From: Caulobacter sp. 17J80-11
GTDB lineage: Bacteria > Pseudomonadota > Alphaproteobacteria > Caulobacterales > Caulobacteraceae
DNA: 64,000 bases
Reading direction: 5' to 3'
Assembly: GCF_014349105.1 (NCBI RefSeq)
Contig: NZ_JACSJI010000003.1
Location: forward strand, 124,001-188,000
Shown: positions 37,537 through 48,377 of the stretch, one piece after another
Layout of the letters: the number at the start of each line of letters is the position of its first letter
Numbering within the stretch: position 1 is the first letter of the stretch
Notes under the pieces: model-generated
Told to the model about the DNA's origin: nothing
The model's database searches: none
The model's input: only the letters and a program-made list of their open reading frames with translations
Made by a program: the position numbers and the translations under genes

Positions 37537-38271
37537 ATGCGCAGCCTGATGAACCAGCTCTGGACCTTTCTGACCAGCATGGACCGGCGCGCCTGGCGCG
37601 CGATCGGGGTGACCGTCGGGCTTTTCGCGGCCATGGCCGTGGTGTTCATGATCGGCCGCAGCTTCATGGGCGGCGACACCGAGCGCGAGCTGGAGGCCTG
37701 GCTGCAGGGCTTCGCGGACGGGCCGTGGGGCCTGCCGGTGGTGATCTTCCTGTTCACCGCCTCGGCCTTCATCGGCGCGCCGCAGTTCGTTCTGATCGCC
37801 GCCTGCGTGGTCGCCTTCGGGCCGTGGCTGGGCTTCCTCTACAGCTGGGTCGCCACCGTGGTTTCGGCCGCCGCGACCTTCTGGGTCGGCCGGGTGGCGG
37901 GCGCCAGGTCGCTGGAGCGGTTCGGCGGCGGCGTGCTGAACCGCATGTCCAGTTATGTCGGCAAGAACGCCTTCACCGGCTCATTCATCATCCGCAACGT
38001 GCCTTCGGCCCCCTTCATCGTGGTCAACATGGCCTTCGGGGTCTCGCGCGCCTCGTTCTGGCAGTTCCTGGCCGGCTGCGCGCTGGGCGTGCTGCCCAAG
38101 ACCGCGCTGGTGGCCTTCTTCGGCGGCTCGTTCATGACCGCGGTGGCCGGCGACGGGGTGTGGAGTTCGGCCATCCTCGCGGGGATCGGCCTGGCGTGGC
38201 TGGCGATCATGCTGATCGCTCGCGAAATCCTGCGCCGCCGCGCGCCGCGCACGTCCCAAGACGAGGTCTGA
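37537..38271 (+). CDS. TVP38/TMEM64 (VTT) family membrane protein
   Basis: The 244-aa protein has about six helices and the VTT core: FTASAFIGAPQFVLIAACVV, FGPWLGFLYSWVATVVSAAA and the membrane motif VGRVAGARSL. The family also includes DedA proteins, some of which flip undecaprenyl phosphate or other lipids; the substrate of this one is unknown. The stop TGA is 2 bp before the GST start, so the two genes are co-transcribed. Confidence 0.85.
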   Translation: MRSLMNQLWTFLTSMDRRAWRAIGVTVGLFAAMAVVFMIGRSFMGGDTERELEAWLQGFADGPWGLPVVIFLFTASAFIGAPQFVLIAACVVAFGPWLGFLYSWVATVVSAAATFWVGRVAGARSLERFGGGVLNRMSSYVGKNAFTGSFIIRNVPSAPFIVVNMAFGVSRASFWQFLAGCALGVLPKTALVAFFGGSFMTAVAGDGVWSSAILAGIGLAWLAIMLIAREILRRRAPRTSQDEV

Positions 38272-38273
38272 TC

Positions 38274-38909
38274 GTGAAGCCGAAGCTGTTCTACGCCCCG
38301 GGCGCCTGTTCGCTGGCCCCGCACATCGCCCTGCTGGAAGCCGGGGCCGAGGTGGAGCTGGTGCGCGTGGACCTGCACAAGGCCGAGCAGCGCCGGCCCG
38401 AATACCTGGCGCTCAATCCGAAGGGGCGGGTGCCGCTGCTGGTCACCGAGCGCGGGACCCTCACCGAGGCGCCGGCCATCCTGGCCTGGATCGCCCAGAC
38501 CTGGCCGCAGGCGCAGCTGTCGCCGGCCGACCCGTGGGCGGCGGCCCAGGTCAATTCGTTCAACGCCTACCTGTCCTCGACCCTGCACATCACCTTCGCC
38601 ACCCACTTCCGGCCCGCGCGCTTCGCGCAAGGCACGGCGGCGGCCGAGGCGATGGCGCAATACTTCCCGACCGCGCTGGCGCAGGGCTTCGCCTTCGTGG
38701 AGGCCCAGCTGGAGGCCAGCGGCGGCCCCTGGGTGCACGGCGAAGGCTACACCACCTCCGATCCCTACCTGCTGACCATGGCCCGCTGGGCCAAGCGGGT
38801 GGGGGCCGACATGTCCGGCTTCCCGAGGATCGCCGAGCACACTGAGCGGACCCTGACCCGCCCGGCCGTGGCGCGCGCTTTCGAGGCGGAGGAAATCGTC
38901 TTCGGCTGA
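38274..38909 (+). CDS. Glutathione S-transferase family protein
   Basis: The 211-aa protein has a thioredoxin-like N-domain, PKLFYAPGACSLAPHIALLE with the candidate Ser/Cys active-site region, and the substrate-binding LNPKGRVPLLV and TEAPAILAWIA segments. The helical C-domain (about residues 85-211) contains EGYTTSDPYLLTMARWAKR. The beta-class CSLAPH motif is typical of bacterial GSTs. The start GTG follows 2 bp after the VTT gene, so it is a candidate two-gene unit. Confidence 0.88.
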   Translation: MKPKLFYAPGACSLAPHIALLEAGAEVELVRVDLHKAEQRRPEYLALNPKGRVPLLVTERGTLTEAPAILAWIAQTWPQAQLSPADPWAAAQVNSFNAYLSSTLHITFATHFRPARFAQGTAAAEAMAQYFPTALAQGFAFVEAQLEASGGPWVHGEGYTTSDPYLLTMARWAKRVGADMSGFPRIAEHTERTLTRPAVARAFEAEEIVFG

Positions 38910-40193
<1,284 letters not shown>

Positions 40194-40253
40194 GATGACA
40201 TCATGTCCGGACAGAAGGTCGGGACGAGACAGGGTTAAAAGGGGGCGACGGCG

Positions 40254-41357
40254 TTGTCTTTCCGAGACGGACCGTTCGAGAATCTGAAGGTGCCGCTGAC
40301 CTGGACGGCGGCGGTCGCCCTCATACTCGCGGGAGCCGGTGCGCTCCTGCTGCTGCTCAACGACAAGCGTGAGCAACTGGACGCCAAGGCCTACGGCGCG
40401 CGCGGCGCGTTCGACGCCATCGCGGCGCCGGCCAACGGCATGTTCGCCCACCCGGTGCGCTGGGTCGGCCAGGCGTCCGACTGGGTCGACGACTACTTCT
40501 TCGCCGTCAGCGAGAACCGTCGCCTCAAGAAGCAGGTGGCTGAGCTCGAGGCGTGGCGCGACGCCGCCGTGGCGCTGAAGAACATCAACTCCCGTTACGA
40601 GTCGATGCTGCAGATCCGCACCGAGCCGCCGGTCCCGATGGTGACCGCGCGCGCCGTGTCGGAATCTCGCGGCCCGTTCGTCAACGCCCGCCTGATCGAC
40701 TCCGGCTCGCGCAAGGGCATCAAGGTCGGCAACCCGGTGATCAACGAGCACGGCCTGGTCGGCCGTGTGGTCGGCGCCACCGCCTCGGTCAGCCGCGTGC
40801 TGCTGCTGACCGACGTGGCCAGCCGCACGCCGGTGCTGGTCAACCGCACCGACGCGCGCGCCATCCTGGTCGGCGACGGCAGCGGCAATCCCAAGCTGGA
40901 GTTCATCCGCGGCAAGGACGCGGTGAAGGCCGGCGACCAGATCCTCAGCTCAGGCGACGGCGGCGTGTTCCCCCGCGGCCTGCCGATCGGTGTCGCGGCC
41001 AAGGGCCTGGACGGCTCCTGGCGCGTGAAACTCTATTCCGACCGCGGCGCCGTGGACTTCGTGCGGGTGCTGCTGTTCGAAGACTTCGCCCAGCTGGTCA
41101 ACCCGGAGGCGCTGAACGCTCCGCCGCTGACCGCGCTGAACAAGGCCGCGCCGCCGCCGTCGCCGGAACTGGCGGCCCGCATCGAGGCCCTGCACCCGAC
41201 GCCCCACCCGGGCGCCGTCGCCGCGGCCCAGCCGCCGGCCGTGACCCTGGCCACGCCGCGTCCGGCCGCCACGGCCGCGCAGCCGACCGCCACGCCGCCC
41301 AAGCCCGCGGCGCCCGCCGCCGCCGCACCGACTCAAGGCAACGGGGGCCGGCCATGA
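40254..41357 (+). CDS. mreC: Rod-shape protein MreC
   Basis: The 367-aa protein has one N-terminal membrane span (about residues 15-35), then a periplasmic coiled coil (SENRRLKKQVAELEAWRDAA) and the beta-domain with GSRKGIKVGNPVINEHGLVG. The C-terminal 80 residues are Ala/Pro-rich, which adds length over E. coli MreC. MreC organises PBP2 and RodA on the periplasmic side. The start codon is TTG, and its stop overlaps the mreD ATG (ATGA). Confidence 0.93.
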   Translation: MSFRDGPFENLKVPLTWTAAVALILAGAGALLLLLNDKREQLDAKAYGARGAFDAIAAPANGMFAHPVRWVGQASDWVDDYFFAVSENRRLKKQVAELEAWRDAAVALKNINSRYESMLQIRTEPPVPMVTARAVSESRGPFVNARLIDSGSRKGIKVGNPVINEHGLVGRVVGATASVSRVLLLTDVASRTPVLVNRTDARAILVGDGSGNPKLEFIRGKDAVKAGDQILSSGDGGVFPRGLPIGVAAKGLDGSWRVKLYSDRGAVDFVRVLLFEDFAQLVNPEALNAPPLTALNKAAPPPSPELAARIEALHPTPHPGAVAAAQPPAVTLATPRPAATAAQPTATPPKPAAPAAAAPTQGNGGRP

Positions 41358-41869
41358 GGGGGCGCGCGGTCCGCGTCGTGGGGCCGCTTCATTGGATCGG
41401 GTACCCCGCGCTCGCCGTCGTCGCCGCCACCCTGGTGTTCGCCACCCCGGTGCGGCTGTTCAGGCTCCCCCTGCCGGAGCCGATCTTTCCGATGGTCCTG
41501 GCCTTCGCCTGGCCGCTGATCCGGCCGTCCATGCTGGCCCCGGCGGTGCTGCTGGTGGTCGGCCTGTTCCTCGACCTGCTGTGGGGCGGACCCATGGGGC
41601 TGTGGGCGCTGAGCCTGCTGTGCGCCTATGGGGTGATCCTGTTCGCCCGGCCGCTGATCGTGGGCCAGGACGTGCGGGCCCTGCTGGGCTGGTACGTCGG
41701 GGCCACCATCCTGGCCTACGCGCTGGGCTACGTGTTCACGGCCATGGACGTGAAGGCCGCGCCCAGCCTGGTCGGCGCCTTCTTCCAGGTGCTGGTGACG
41801 GTCCTGCTGTTTCCACTGGCCAATAATCTGATCGAGCGCTTCGACGACGGGGACGTGCGCTTCCGATGA
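41354..41869 (+). CDS. mreD: Rod-shape protein MreD
   Basis: The 171-aa integral membrane protein has five to six helices, including WIGYPALAVVAATLVFATPV and MLAPAVLLVVGLFLDLLWGG. The FLDLLWGGPMGLWALSLL block is the usual MreD signature. It belongs to the Rod complex. It overlaps mreC upstream and mrdA downstream by 4 bases each (ATGA), which shows translational coupling. Confidence 0.92.
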   Translation: MRGRAVRVVGPLHWIGYPALAVVAATLVFATPVRLFRLPLPEPIFPMVLAFAWPLIRPSMLAPAVLLVVGLFLDLLWGGPMGLWALSLLCAYGVILFARPLIVGQDVRALLGWYVGATILAYALGYVFTAMDVKAAPSLVGAFFQVLVTVLLFPLANNLIERFDDGDVRFR

Positions 41870-43902
41870 GCGAACCGGCGATCTTCTTCTCCGACGTCAA
41901 CGAACGTCAGGGCGGGTTCCTGCGCCGCGCCATGCTGATGGGCGGGCTGACCAGCGCGGGCATCCTCGCGCTCGGCGCGCGCCTGGGCCAGCTGCAGCTG
42001 GTGCAGACCGGCCGCTACCAGACCATGTCGGCGGAAAACCAGTTCAACTTCCGCCTGGTGCCGCCGCCGCGCGGCCGCATCCTGGACCGCAACGGCGTGG
42101 TGCTGGCCGGCAACCGGCCGAGCTTCCGCCTGCTGGTGGTGCGCGACGAGACCAAGGATCTGGACGCCACGCTCGACGCCGTCGAGAAGCTGGTGCCCGA
42201 GACGGCCAACCGCCGCCGCTCGATGATCCGCGACATCAACCAGAGCCCGCGTTTCGCCCCGGTGCCGGTGGCGAACGACCTGACCTGGGAGGAGTTCGCG
42301 CGGGTCAACCTGCACGTCTCCGAACTGCCCGGCGTCATGGCCGACATGAACGAGGCGCGCTTCTACCCGTACGGCGGCGCCTTCGCCCACGTCATCGGCT
42401 ACGTCGCCAAGGTGTCCGACAAGGACGTCCAGAAGGCTAGGGAAGGCGGCAAGACGCCGGACCCGATCCTGTTCAACCCCGGTTTCCGCATCGGGAAGCA
42501 GGGCATCGAGAAGGCGCTGGACGAGGACCTGCGCGGTGTTCCAGGCGGCCAGAAGGTCGAGGTGGACGCGCGCGGCCGGGTGGTCGGCGAGGATAATGAA
42601 GGCTCCCGGCCGGCGGTCCCCGGCAAGGAGGTCGTGCTCACCCTCGACGCCGACGTGCAGAACCGGGCGCTGGAGGTGTTCGGCGAGGAATCCGGCGCCT
42701 GCGTGGTCATGGACATCCGCACCGGCGACCTGCTGTGCCTGATGTCGGCCCCGGCCTTCGACGCCAACCTGTTCGTCGGCGGCGTTCCGTCCAAGGTCTA
42801 TCGCGCGCTGGCCGACTACGAGCGCAAGCCGCTGCTCGACAAGGCTCTGTCCGGCACCTTCCCGCCGGGTTCGACCTTCAAGACGATGACCGGCCTGGCC
42901 GCCCTGCAGGCGGGCATCGACCCCAAGCGCCGCGTCCACTGCTCGGGCGGCTGGAGCTTCGGCGGGCGCACCTTCCGCTGCTGGAAGAAGGGCGGCCACG
43001 GCTCGCAGGACCTGCACGACGCCATCAAGAACTCCTGCGACACCTACTTCTACACCATGTCGCTGGAGATCGGCCCGGACCGCCTGGCCGAGGTGGCCAA
43101 GGCGTTCGGCCTGGGCGACACCTTCGACATCGGCATCTCCGGCCAGAAGAAGGGCATCGTTCCTTCGACCGCGTGGAAGAAGGAATACTTCAAGAAGGCG
43201 TCCAATCCGGACGCGCGGCGCTGGTGGCCGGGCGAGACGCCCAGCTACGCCATCGGCCAGGGCGCGCTGGCGGTGAACCCGCTGCAGCTGTGCGTGATGA
43301 CCGCCCGCCTGGCCAACACCAAGAAGGCCATCCGGCCGCGCCTGATCAAGTCGATCGGCGGGGTGGAGCAGCCGTCCGGGGCCGAGGCGCCGGACCTGCC
43401 GTTCCCGCACGAGCACCTGGAGATTGTCCGCGGCGGCATGGCCGCGGTGGCCAACGACGTCACCGGCACCGCCTATCGCGCCAGCCAGCTGGGCCTCGGG
43501 CCCATCCAGATGGCCGGCAAGACCGGCACGGCCCAGGCCCGCAACTACAAGTCCGGTGAATCACGCGGCCCCCGCAACGCCAACTGGCAGCTGCGCGACC
43601 ACGCCTGGTTCGTGGCCTTCGCGCCCTACGACGACCCGCGCTACGCCATCTCGCTGCTGATCCAGCACGCCCCGGCCGGCGGCGCCGCCGACGCCGCGCC
43701 GCGCGCGCGGGAGATCATGAAGGTGGTGCTGCTGAAGGATCCCGAGATCCGAAAGCGCATCGAACAGCCCTACGTCGAGCCCGCCGCTCCGGTCGACACC
43801 GGCGCGCCGCAGGACGAGCCGGACAGCTTCATCGGCTCGGAACCCACGGCGCCCGCGCCGCAAGGAACGCCGCAAGGAACGCCCCAAGGAGCGCCCACGT
43901 GA
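41866..43902 (+). CDS. mrdA: Penicillin-binding protein 2, elongation transpeptidase
   Basis: The 678-aa bPBP has a short cytoplasmic start, one N-terminal membrane span (about residues 20-42) and a dimerisation domain with PPPRGRILDRNGVVLAGNRP. The transpeptidase domain has the nucleophile S336 in GSTFKTM, SxN as SCDTYF, and KTG at K552 (AGKTGTAQ). It cross-links peptidoglycan with RodA during elongation. The C-terminal tail is Pro/Ala-rich with APQGTPQGTPQGTPQGAPT-like short repeats. It overlaps its neighbours mreD and rodA by 4 bases. Confidence 0.97.
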   Translation: MSEPAIFFSDVNERQGGFLRRAMLMGGLTSAGILALGARLGQLQLVQTGRYQTMSAENQFNFRLVPPPRGRILDRNGVVLAGNRPSFRLLVVRDETKDLDATLDAVEKLVPETANRRRSMIRDINQSPRFAPVPVANDLTWEEFARVNLHVSELPGVMADMNEARFYPYGGAFAHVIGYVAKVSDKDVQKAREGGKTPDPILFNPGFRIGKQGIEKALDEDLRGVPGGQKVEVDARGRVVGEDNEGSRPAVPGKEVVLTLDADVQNRALEVFGEESGACVVMDIRTGDLLCLMSAPAFDANLFVGGVPSKVYRALADYERKPLLDKALSGTFPPGSTFKTMTGLAALQAGIDPKRRVHCSGGWSFGGRTFRCWKKGGHGSQDLHDAIKNSCDTYFYTMSLEIGPDRLAEVAKAFGLGDTFDIGISGQKKGIVPSTAWKKEYFKKASNPDARRWWPGETPSYAIGQGALAVNPLQLCVMTARLANTKKAIRPRLIKSIGGVEQPSGAEAPDLPFPHEHLEIVRGGMAAVANDVTGTAYRASQLGLGPIQMAGKTGTAQARNYKSGESRGPRNANWQLRDHAWFVAFAPYDDPRYAISLLIQHAPAGGAADAAPRAREIMKVVLLKDPEIRKRIEQPYVEPAAPVDTGAPQDEPDSFIGSEPTAPAPQGTPQGTPQGAPT

Positions 43903-45053
43903 CCGCCTCCGCCCTGACGCGTCCCGGCGAGCGGGACCGCCTTTCGGTCAAGTTCAGCGAGATCGACTGGCGCTTCGCCGGCCTGCTGTTCGCCATCGCC
44001 GGCGCCGGCTCGATGATGCTCTATTCGGTGGCCGGCGGCTCGTGGGAGCCCTGGGCCGCCAACCACCTGATCCGCTTCAGCCTCTGCTTCGCCCTGATGA
44101 TCGCGCTGGGGCTGGTGGACCTGCGGGTGTGGATGGCGTCGGCCTATCCGGTCTACGCCATCGGCCTGGTCCTGCTGATCTGCGTGGAGCTGTTCGGCTA
44201 CACCGCCATGGGCGCGACCCGCTGGCTGAACCTGGGCTTCACCCGCATCCAGCCGTCCGAGATCATGAAGATCGGCATCGTGCTGGCCCTGGCGCGCTTC
44301 TACCACGGGGCCTCGGCCAAGGACGCGTCGTTCTCCTTCAAGCTGCTGATCCCCGCGGCCATGATCGGCGCTCCCGTGCTGCTGGTCGCGCACCAGCCCG
44401 ACCTCGGCACCGCCATGCTGATCGCGCTCACCGGGGCTGCGGTGATGTTCATGGCCGGGCTGAGCTGGAAGATCATCTTCACCGGCGTCGCCGGCCTCGC
44501 CGCCGCCGTCCCGCCGTTCGTCATGTTCGTCATGCACGACTACCAGCGGAAGCGGATCCTGACCTTCCTGGACCCGGAGTCCGACCCGTCGGGGTCCGGC
44601 TACCACATCATGCAGTCGACCATTTCGATCGGCTCGGGCGGACCGCTGGGCAAGGGCTACATTCTGGGCTCGCAAAGCCAGCTCGAGTTCCTGCCGGAAA
44701 AGCAGACCGACTTCATTTTCGCCGCCCTGGCGGAGGAGTTCGGCTTTGTCGGCTGCTTCTCGCTGCTGCTGCTCTACGCCGCCGTCATCCTGATCGCGCT
44801 GCGCATCGCCAGCCTGTCGCACAGCCACTTCGGCCGGCTGAGCGCGGCCGGCGTGACCGCCACCTTCGCCCTCTACGTGCTGATCAACGGCGCGATGGTG
44901 ATGGGCATGGCGCCGGTCGTGGGCGTGCCCATGCCGCTGCTGTCCTATGGCGGCACCGTCATGCTGACCGTGATGATCGGCTTCGGCCTGGTGATGTCGA
45001 CGCGGGTGCACCGCTATCTCGAACTGCCGAGCGGCCGCGGGTTCTTCTTCTAA
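43899..45053 (+). CDS. rodA: RodA peptidoglycan glycosyltransferase (SEDS)
   Basis: The 384-aa protein has ten membrane spans and polymerises lipid II with PBP2. SEDS features are AMGATRWLNLGFTRIQPSEI (the catalytic Asp region comes later), HQPDLGTAMLIAL with the conserved Asp, and EKQTDFIFAALAEEFGFVG. The start is GTG, overlapping the mrdA stop as GTGA. The C-terminus ends RGFFF. Confidence 0.96.
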   Translation: MTASALTRPGERDRLSVKFSEIDWRFAGLLFAIAGAGSMMLYSVAGGSWEPWAANHLIRFSLCFALMIALGLVDLRVWMASAYPVYAIGLVLLICVELFGYTAMGATRWLNLGFTRIQPSEIMKIGIVLALARFYHGASAKDASFSFKLLIPAAMIGAPVLLVAHQPDLGTAMLIALTGAAVMFMAGLSWKIIFTGVAGLAAAVPPFVMFVMHDYQRKRILTFLDPESDPSGSGYHIMQSTISIGSGGPLGKGYILGSQSQLEFLPEKQTDFIFAALAEEFGFVGCFSLLLLYAAVILIALRIASLSHSHFGRLSAAGVTATFALYVLINGAMVMGMAPVVGVPMPLLSYGGTVMLTVMIGFGLVMSTRVHRYLELPSGRGFFF

Positions 45054-45104
45054 GAAGGCCCCGGCCGCGCCGGAACGTCCTCGGCTTCCGAGGGTTGCCG
45101 GGGC

Positions 45105-45740
45105 ATGGACGATCACGACCTTCGCAAGCTGGCCCTGCGCCTGTCCGTGGAAGCCTCGCCGGAAGCGCCCACGGGCGAGGGGCTGGGCCCGTGCGAGCCT
45201 TCCACGCCGCCGGCTACCCCGGCGGACGCCAAGGCGGCCTCCACGCCGGACGAAGAAGCGCAGGCCCTCGTGCCGATCAGCGCCTGGACCTCGCCGGAGG
45301 ACGCCAAGGTCATGGCCGCGGGCATGAAGGCCAAGGCCAATCCGGCCGAGTGGACCTTCGAGCGCCTGTGCCGGATGATCGAGGACTTCGAGAACAAGCT
45401 CAGCGCCGACGAGGAGATCGGCGCCACCATCGTCGGCGCGCCCGGCGAGGGGGCCTTCCGGGTCGACGACATCGGCTTCTGGGGCCCGGACCTGATCATG
45501 TTCTACGGCAAGAACCAGCACGGTCGCGCCGTTCGCCTGATCCAGCACTATCAGCAGCTGTCGGTGCTGCTGTCGGCCCTCCCGCGCGAGGAGGAGGCCA
45601 GGCCGGCCCGCCGCATCGGCTTTGCGCTCCGCTCGCGCATGGAGGAGGCGGCGGCCGACAATGCGCCGGCCCCGCCGCCGGGCGGTCAGGCGCAGGCCGG
45701 GCCGGGGAAGGCGCCCGTGGGCAGAGGCGAACGCCCCTGA
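45105..45740 (+). CDS. DUF6173-like protein
   Basis: The 211-aa protein has a low-complexity start, then a conserved core SAWTSPEDAKVMAAGMKAKA, NPAEWTFERLCRMIEDFENK, DIGFWGPDLIMFYGKNQHG and IQHYQQLSVLLSALP. I believe this is the DUF6173 family, of unknown function. It starts 51 bp after rodA and may be read with it. The C-terminal 40 residues are Pro/Gly/Ala-rich. Its stop is 1 base from the convergent peptidase stop. Confidence 0.72.
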   Translation: MDDHDLRKLALRLSVEASPEAPTGEGLGPCEPSTPPATPADAKAASTPDEEAQALVPISAWTSPEDAKVMAAGMKAKANPAEWTFERLCRMIEDFENKLSADEEIGATIVGAPGEGAFRVDDIGFWGPDLIMFYGKNQHGRAVRLIQHYQQLSVLLSALPREEEARPARRIGFALRSRMEEAAADNAPAPPPGGQAQAGPGKAPVGRGERP

Positions 45741-45741
45741 C

Positions 45742-46716
45742 CTAGAGCTTCAGCGCCGTGTCCGTCGCCCGGACCAGGGCGTCGACTATGCCGGGTTCGG
45801 TCGAGGCGTGGCCGGCGTCGGGGATCACGTCCAGCCGGGCCTCGGGCCAGGCCTTCTTCAGCGACCAGGCGCTCTCCATCGGCGTGACCACGTCGAAGCG
45901 GCCCTGCACGATCCAGGCGGGGATGTGACGGATCTTGTCGATGTTCTTCAGGATCCAGCCGTCTTCCGGCAGGAAGCCGCCGTTGACGAAGTACCAGCAC
46001 TCCAGCCGCGCGAAGGCGGTGGCGAAGTCGGGCTGGGCGAATTTGTCGGGCCGCGCCTCGGGACCGCGCACCGAGATGGTGTCGCCCTCCCACGAGCTCC
46101 AGGCGATCGCCGCCTCGGTCTGCACGACCGGGTCGCGATGGGTCAGGCGTTTGAAGTAGGCCGCCATCAGGTCGCCGCGCTCGGCCTCCGGGATCGGGGC
46201 CAGGAAACGCTCCCAGGCGTCGGGGAACAGCATGGAGGCCCCGTCCTGGTAGAACCAGGCCAGCTCCCGCTTGGTCAGCAGGAAGATCCCGCGCAGGATC
46301 AGCGCCTCGACCCGGTCGGGGTGGGTGATGGCGTAGGCCAGCGCCAGGGTCGACCCCCACGAGCCGCCGAACACCGTCCACTTTTCGATGCCGCAGCGCT
46401 CGCGCAGCCGCTCGATGTCCTCGATCAGGGTCCAGGTGGTGTTGTCTTCCAGCACCGCGTGTGGGCGGGACTTGCCGCAGCCGCGCTGGTCGAACAGCAC
46501 GGTGCGCCAGGAGGTCGGATCGAAGAACCGGCGCATGCCGGGGTTCACGGCCCCCCCGGGGCCGCCGTGCAGCACCACGGCCGGCTTGCCGCCGGGCGCG
46601 CCGCATTCCTCGTAGTAGACCTCGTGGACCGAGCCCGTCGGCATCCAGCCGTAGGCGAACGGTTCCACTTCCGGATAGAGGCCGCGTCGGGCGGCGTCGA
46701 TATTGAAGGCGGCCAT
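45742..46716 (-). CDS. pip: Proline iminopeptidase
   Basis: The 324-aa alpha/beta hydrolase of family S33 removes N-terminal proline from peptides. The oxyanion motif is VVLHGGPGGAVNPGM, the nucleophile S119 in FGGSWGSTLAL, the acid in QGRFDVVTP and the base in PDAGHAS. The ATG at MAAFNIDAARRG has AGGA upstream; an ATG 10 codons further up is weaker. It overlaps nothing and lies 26 bp after the DUF423 stop. Confidence 0.93.
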   Translation of the reverse strand: MAAFNIDAARRGLYPEVEPFAYGWMPTGSVHEVYYEECGAPGGKPAVVLHGGPGGAVNPGMRRFFDPTSWRTVLFDQRGCGKSRPHAVLEDNTTWTLIEDIERLRERCGIEKWTVFGGSWGSTLALAYAITHPDRVEALILRGIFLLTKRELAWFYQDGASMLFPDAWERFLAPIPEAERGDLMAAYFKRLTHRDPVVQTEAAIAWSSWEGDTISVRGPEARPDKFAQPDFATAFARLECWYFVNGGFLPEDGWILKNIDKIRHIPAWIVQGRFDVVTPMESAWSLKKAWPEARLDVIPDAGHASTEPGIVDALVRATDTALKL

Positions 46717-46742
46717 CGCGTTCCTGTCTCCGAAACCGATGG

Positions 46743-47117
46743 TCACCCGTCAAGTTTTTCGTGCGGCGAAGCTTTCACCCGGACCGCCGTCCAGGCGAGC
46801 GCGGCCCAGCCCGCCAGCATCAGGACGCCGCCGATCGGCGTGACCGCGCCCAGCACGCGCGGGCCGCCCAACGCCATGGCGTAGAGGGTGGCGGCGAACA
46901 CCGCCCCGCCCAGGTTCAGCAGCAGGGCGGCGGTCCGCGAGCGCCCGGCGCAGGCCAGGGCGGCGACCGCGTGCGCCAGCTGGTAGGCCGAACCGGTCCG
47001 CAGCCACGCGACCGCCTGCGGATCGCTCACGGCGTGGGCGGCGAAGGCGCCCAGGGCCACCGCCGCGAAGCCGTTGCCGGCGGCGAACAGGACGGCGGCG
47101 CGGTCTTGCCGATACAT
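46743..47117 (-). CDS. DUF423 family membrane protein (YgdD-like)
   Basis: The 124-aa protein has four helices, with AAGNGFAAVALGAFAAHAV, the YQLAHAVAALACAG segment, and the C-terminal AVTPIGGVLMLAGWAALAW. The GAFAAH and TPIGG blocks are DUF423 signatures. Its function is unknown. The ATG follows GGAG. It is read toward the peptidase gene, with which it is probably co-transcribed. Confidence 0.87.
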   Translation of the reverse strand: MYRQDRAAVLFAAGNGFAAVALGAFAAHAVSDPQAVAWLRTGSAYQLAHAVAALACAGRSRTAALLLNLGGAVFAATLYAMALGGPRVLGAVTPIGGVLMLAGWAALAWTAVRVKASPHEKLDG

Positions 47118-47179
47118 GTCAGGCTCCGTTTGCGTAGCGAGCCCTACCGCGTGGCGTCGACTCTGGTAAGCGGAAACCC

Positions 47180-48340
47180 GTGAAGGGCTCCACCCGTATT
47201 TCCGTCGCCTACGCCCTGCTGTTCACCGGCACCGGCGTCAGCCTGCCCTACATCTCGCTGTGGCTTCGGGCGGAGGGGCTGAGCGGGGCGGACATCGGCG
47301 TGATACTGGCCGCGCCCATGCTGGCCCGCATCGTCACCGGTCCCTTGCTGGCCGTATGGGCCGACAGCTTCCGGCTGCGGCGCACGGCCGTGGCGGTGCT
47401 GGCCTCGGTCACCTTCTGCGCCTACGTCGGCATGGCGCTGACCCGCGGCTTCGCGGCCTGGCTGCCGCTGTGGTTCGTGGCCGCCTCGTGCCTGGGCGCG
47501 ATCCTGCCGCTGCTGGACGTGTTCTGCCTGCGCCGGTCGCGCAAGGACGGCTTCGACTACGCCCGCCCGCGCGGCATCGGCTCGCTGGCCTTCGTCGTCG
47601 CCAACGTGACCATGGGGGCCCTGCTGGCGATCTACACGACCGAGCTGATCATCGTCTGGGTCGCCGCGGTCAACGCCCTGCTGGCCCTGGCCGCCTGGCG
47701 GATCCTCCCCCACGAGCCGGTGGCCGACGACGGCGTGACGACCAGTCACGCGGACCGGTTCGCGGGCCTGGGCCGGCTGCTGGGCGACCCGACCTTCATG
47801 ACGGCCATCGTGTCGTTCGGCCTGATCCAGGCGGCCCACGCCTTCTACTACGGCTTCTCCATCCTTAGCTGGAAGGCGCAGGGCGTCCCCCAAGCCTGGC
47901 ACGGCCTGCTGTGGGCCACCGGGGTGGCGGCCGAAATCGTGTTCATGTGGTTCATGCAGCCGTTCCGCCGCCGGATGGGCCCCTGGCGGCTGGTGATGCT
48001 GGGCGGAGCGGCGGCGATGGTGCGCTGGACCGCCATGGCGTTCGCCCCGCCGTTGGCCTGGCTGTGGCCGCTGCAGATGCTGCACGCCTTCAGCTTCGCG
48101 GCGGCCTTCCTTGGCGGCCTGCAGATCATCGAGAAGCTCACGCCGCGGGAGAGCTCATCGGCGGCCCAGACCCTGAGCTCGGCCCTGTCCAGCGGCCTCC
48201 TGACGGGGCTGGGCACCATCATGGCGGGGCCGCTGTACGACCGCTACGGCGCCGGCGGCTACCTGGCCATGACGGCCATGGCCGGGCTGGGCCTGGTCGG
48301 GGTGTTCCGCCTGCGCAGGATGGTCGAGGCGAAGGGCTGA
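47180..48340 (+). CDS. MFS transporter (MFS_1_like, HcaT-like)
   Basis: The 386-aa protein has twelve predicted helices and begins SVAYALLFTGTGVSLPYISLW. The LRAEGLSGADIGVILA and RPRGIGSLAFVVANVTMGAL segments are typical of the subgroup with HcaT and nucleoside/phenylpropanoid permeases. It is a proton-coupled symporter by family; the substrate is unknown. A strong palindromic terminator starts 4 bases after the stop. Confidence 0.82.
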   Translation: MKGSTRISVAYALLFTGTGVSLPYISLWLRAEGLSGADIGVILAAPMLARIVTGPLLAVWADSFRLRRTAVAVLASVTFCAYVGMALTRGFAAWLPLWFVAASCLGAILPLLDVFCLRRSRKDGFDYARPRGIGSLAFVVANVTMGALLAIYTTELIIVWVAAVNALLALAAWRILPHEPVADDGVTTSHADRFAGLGRLLGDPTFMTAIVSFGLIQAAHAFYYGFSILSWKAQGVPQAWHGLLWATGVAAEIVFMWFMQPFRRRMGPWRLVMLGGAAAMVRWTAMAFAPPLAWLWPLQMLHAFSFAAAFLGGLQIIEKLTPRESSSAAQTLSSALSSGLLTGLGTIMAGPLYDRYGAGGYLAMTAMAGLGLVGVFRLRRMVEAKG

Positions 48341-48343
48341 GCG

Positions 48344-48374
48344 CCCGTTCCGGATGGCGACCATCCGGAACGGG
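48344..48374. terminator. Perfect 14-bp hairpin between two convergent genes
   Basis: CCCGTTCCGGATGG (48344-48357) and CCATCCGGAACGGG (48361-48374) are exact complements around a 3-nt loop. It lies between the stops of the MFS and TipN-like genes, so it serves both. A T-tract is lacking on either side. Confidence 0.75.
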
Positions 48375-48377
48375 ATC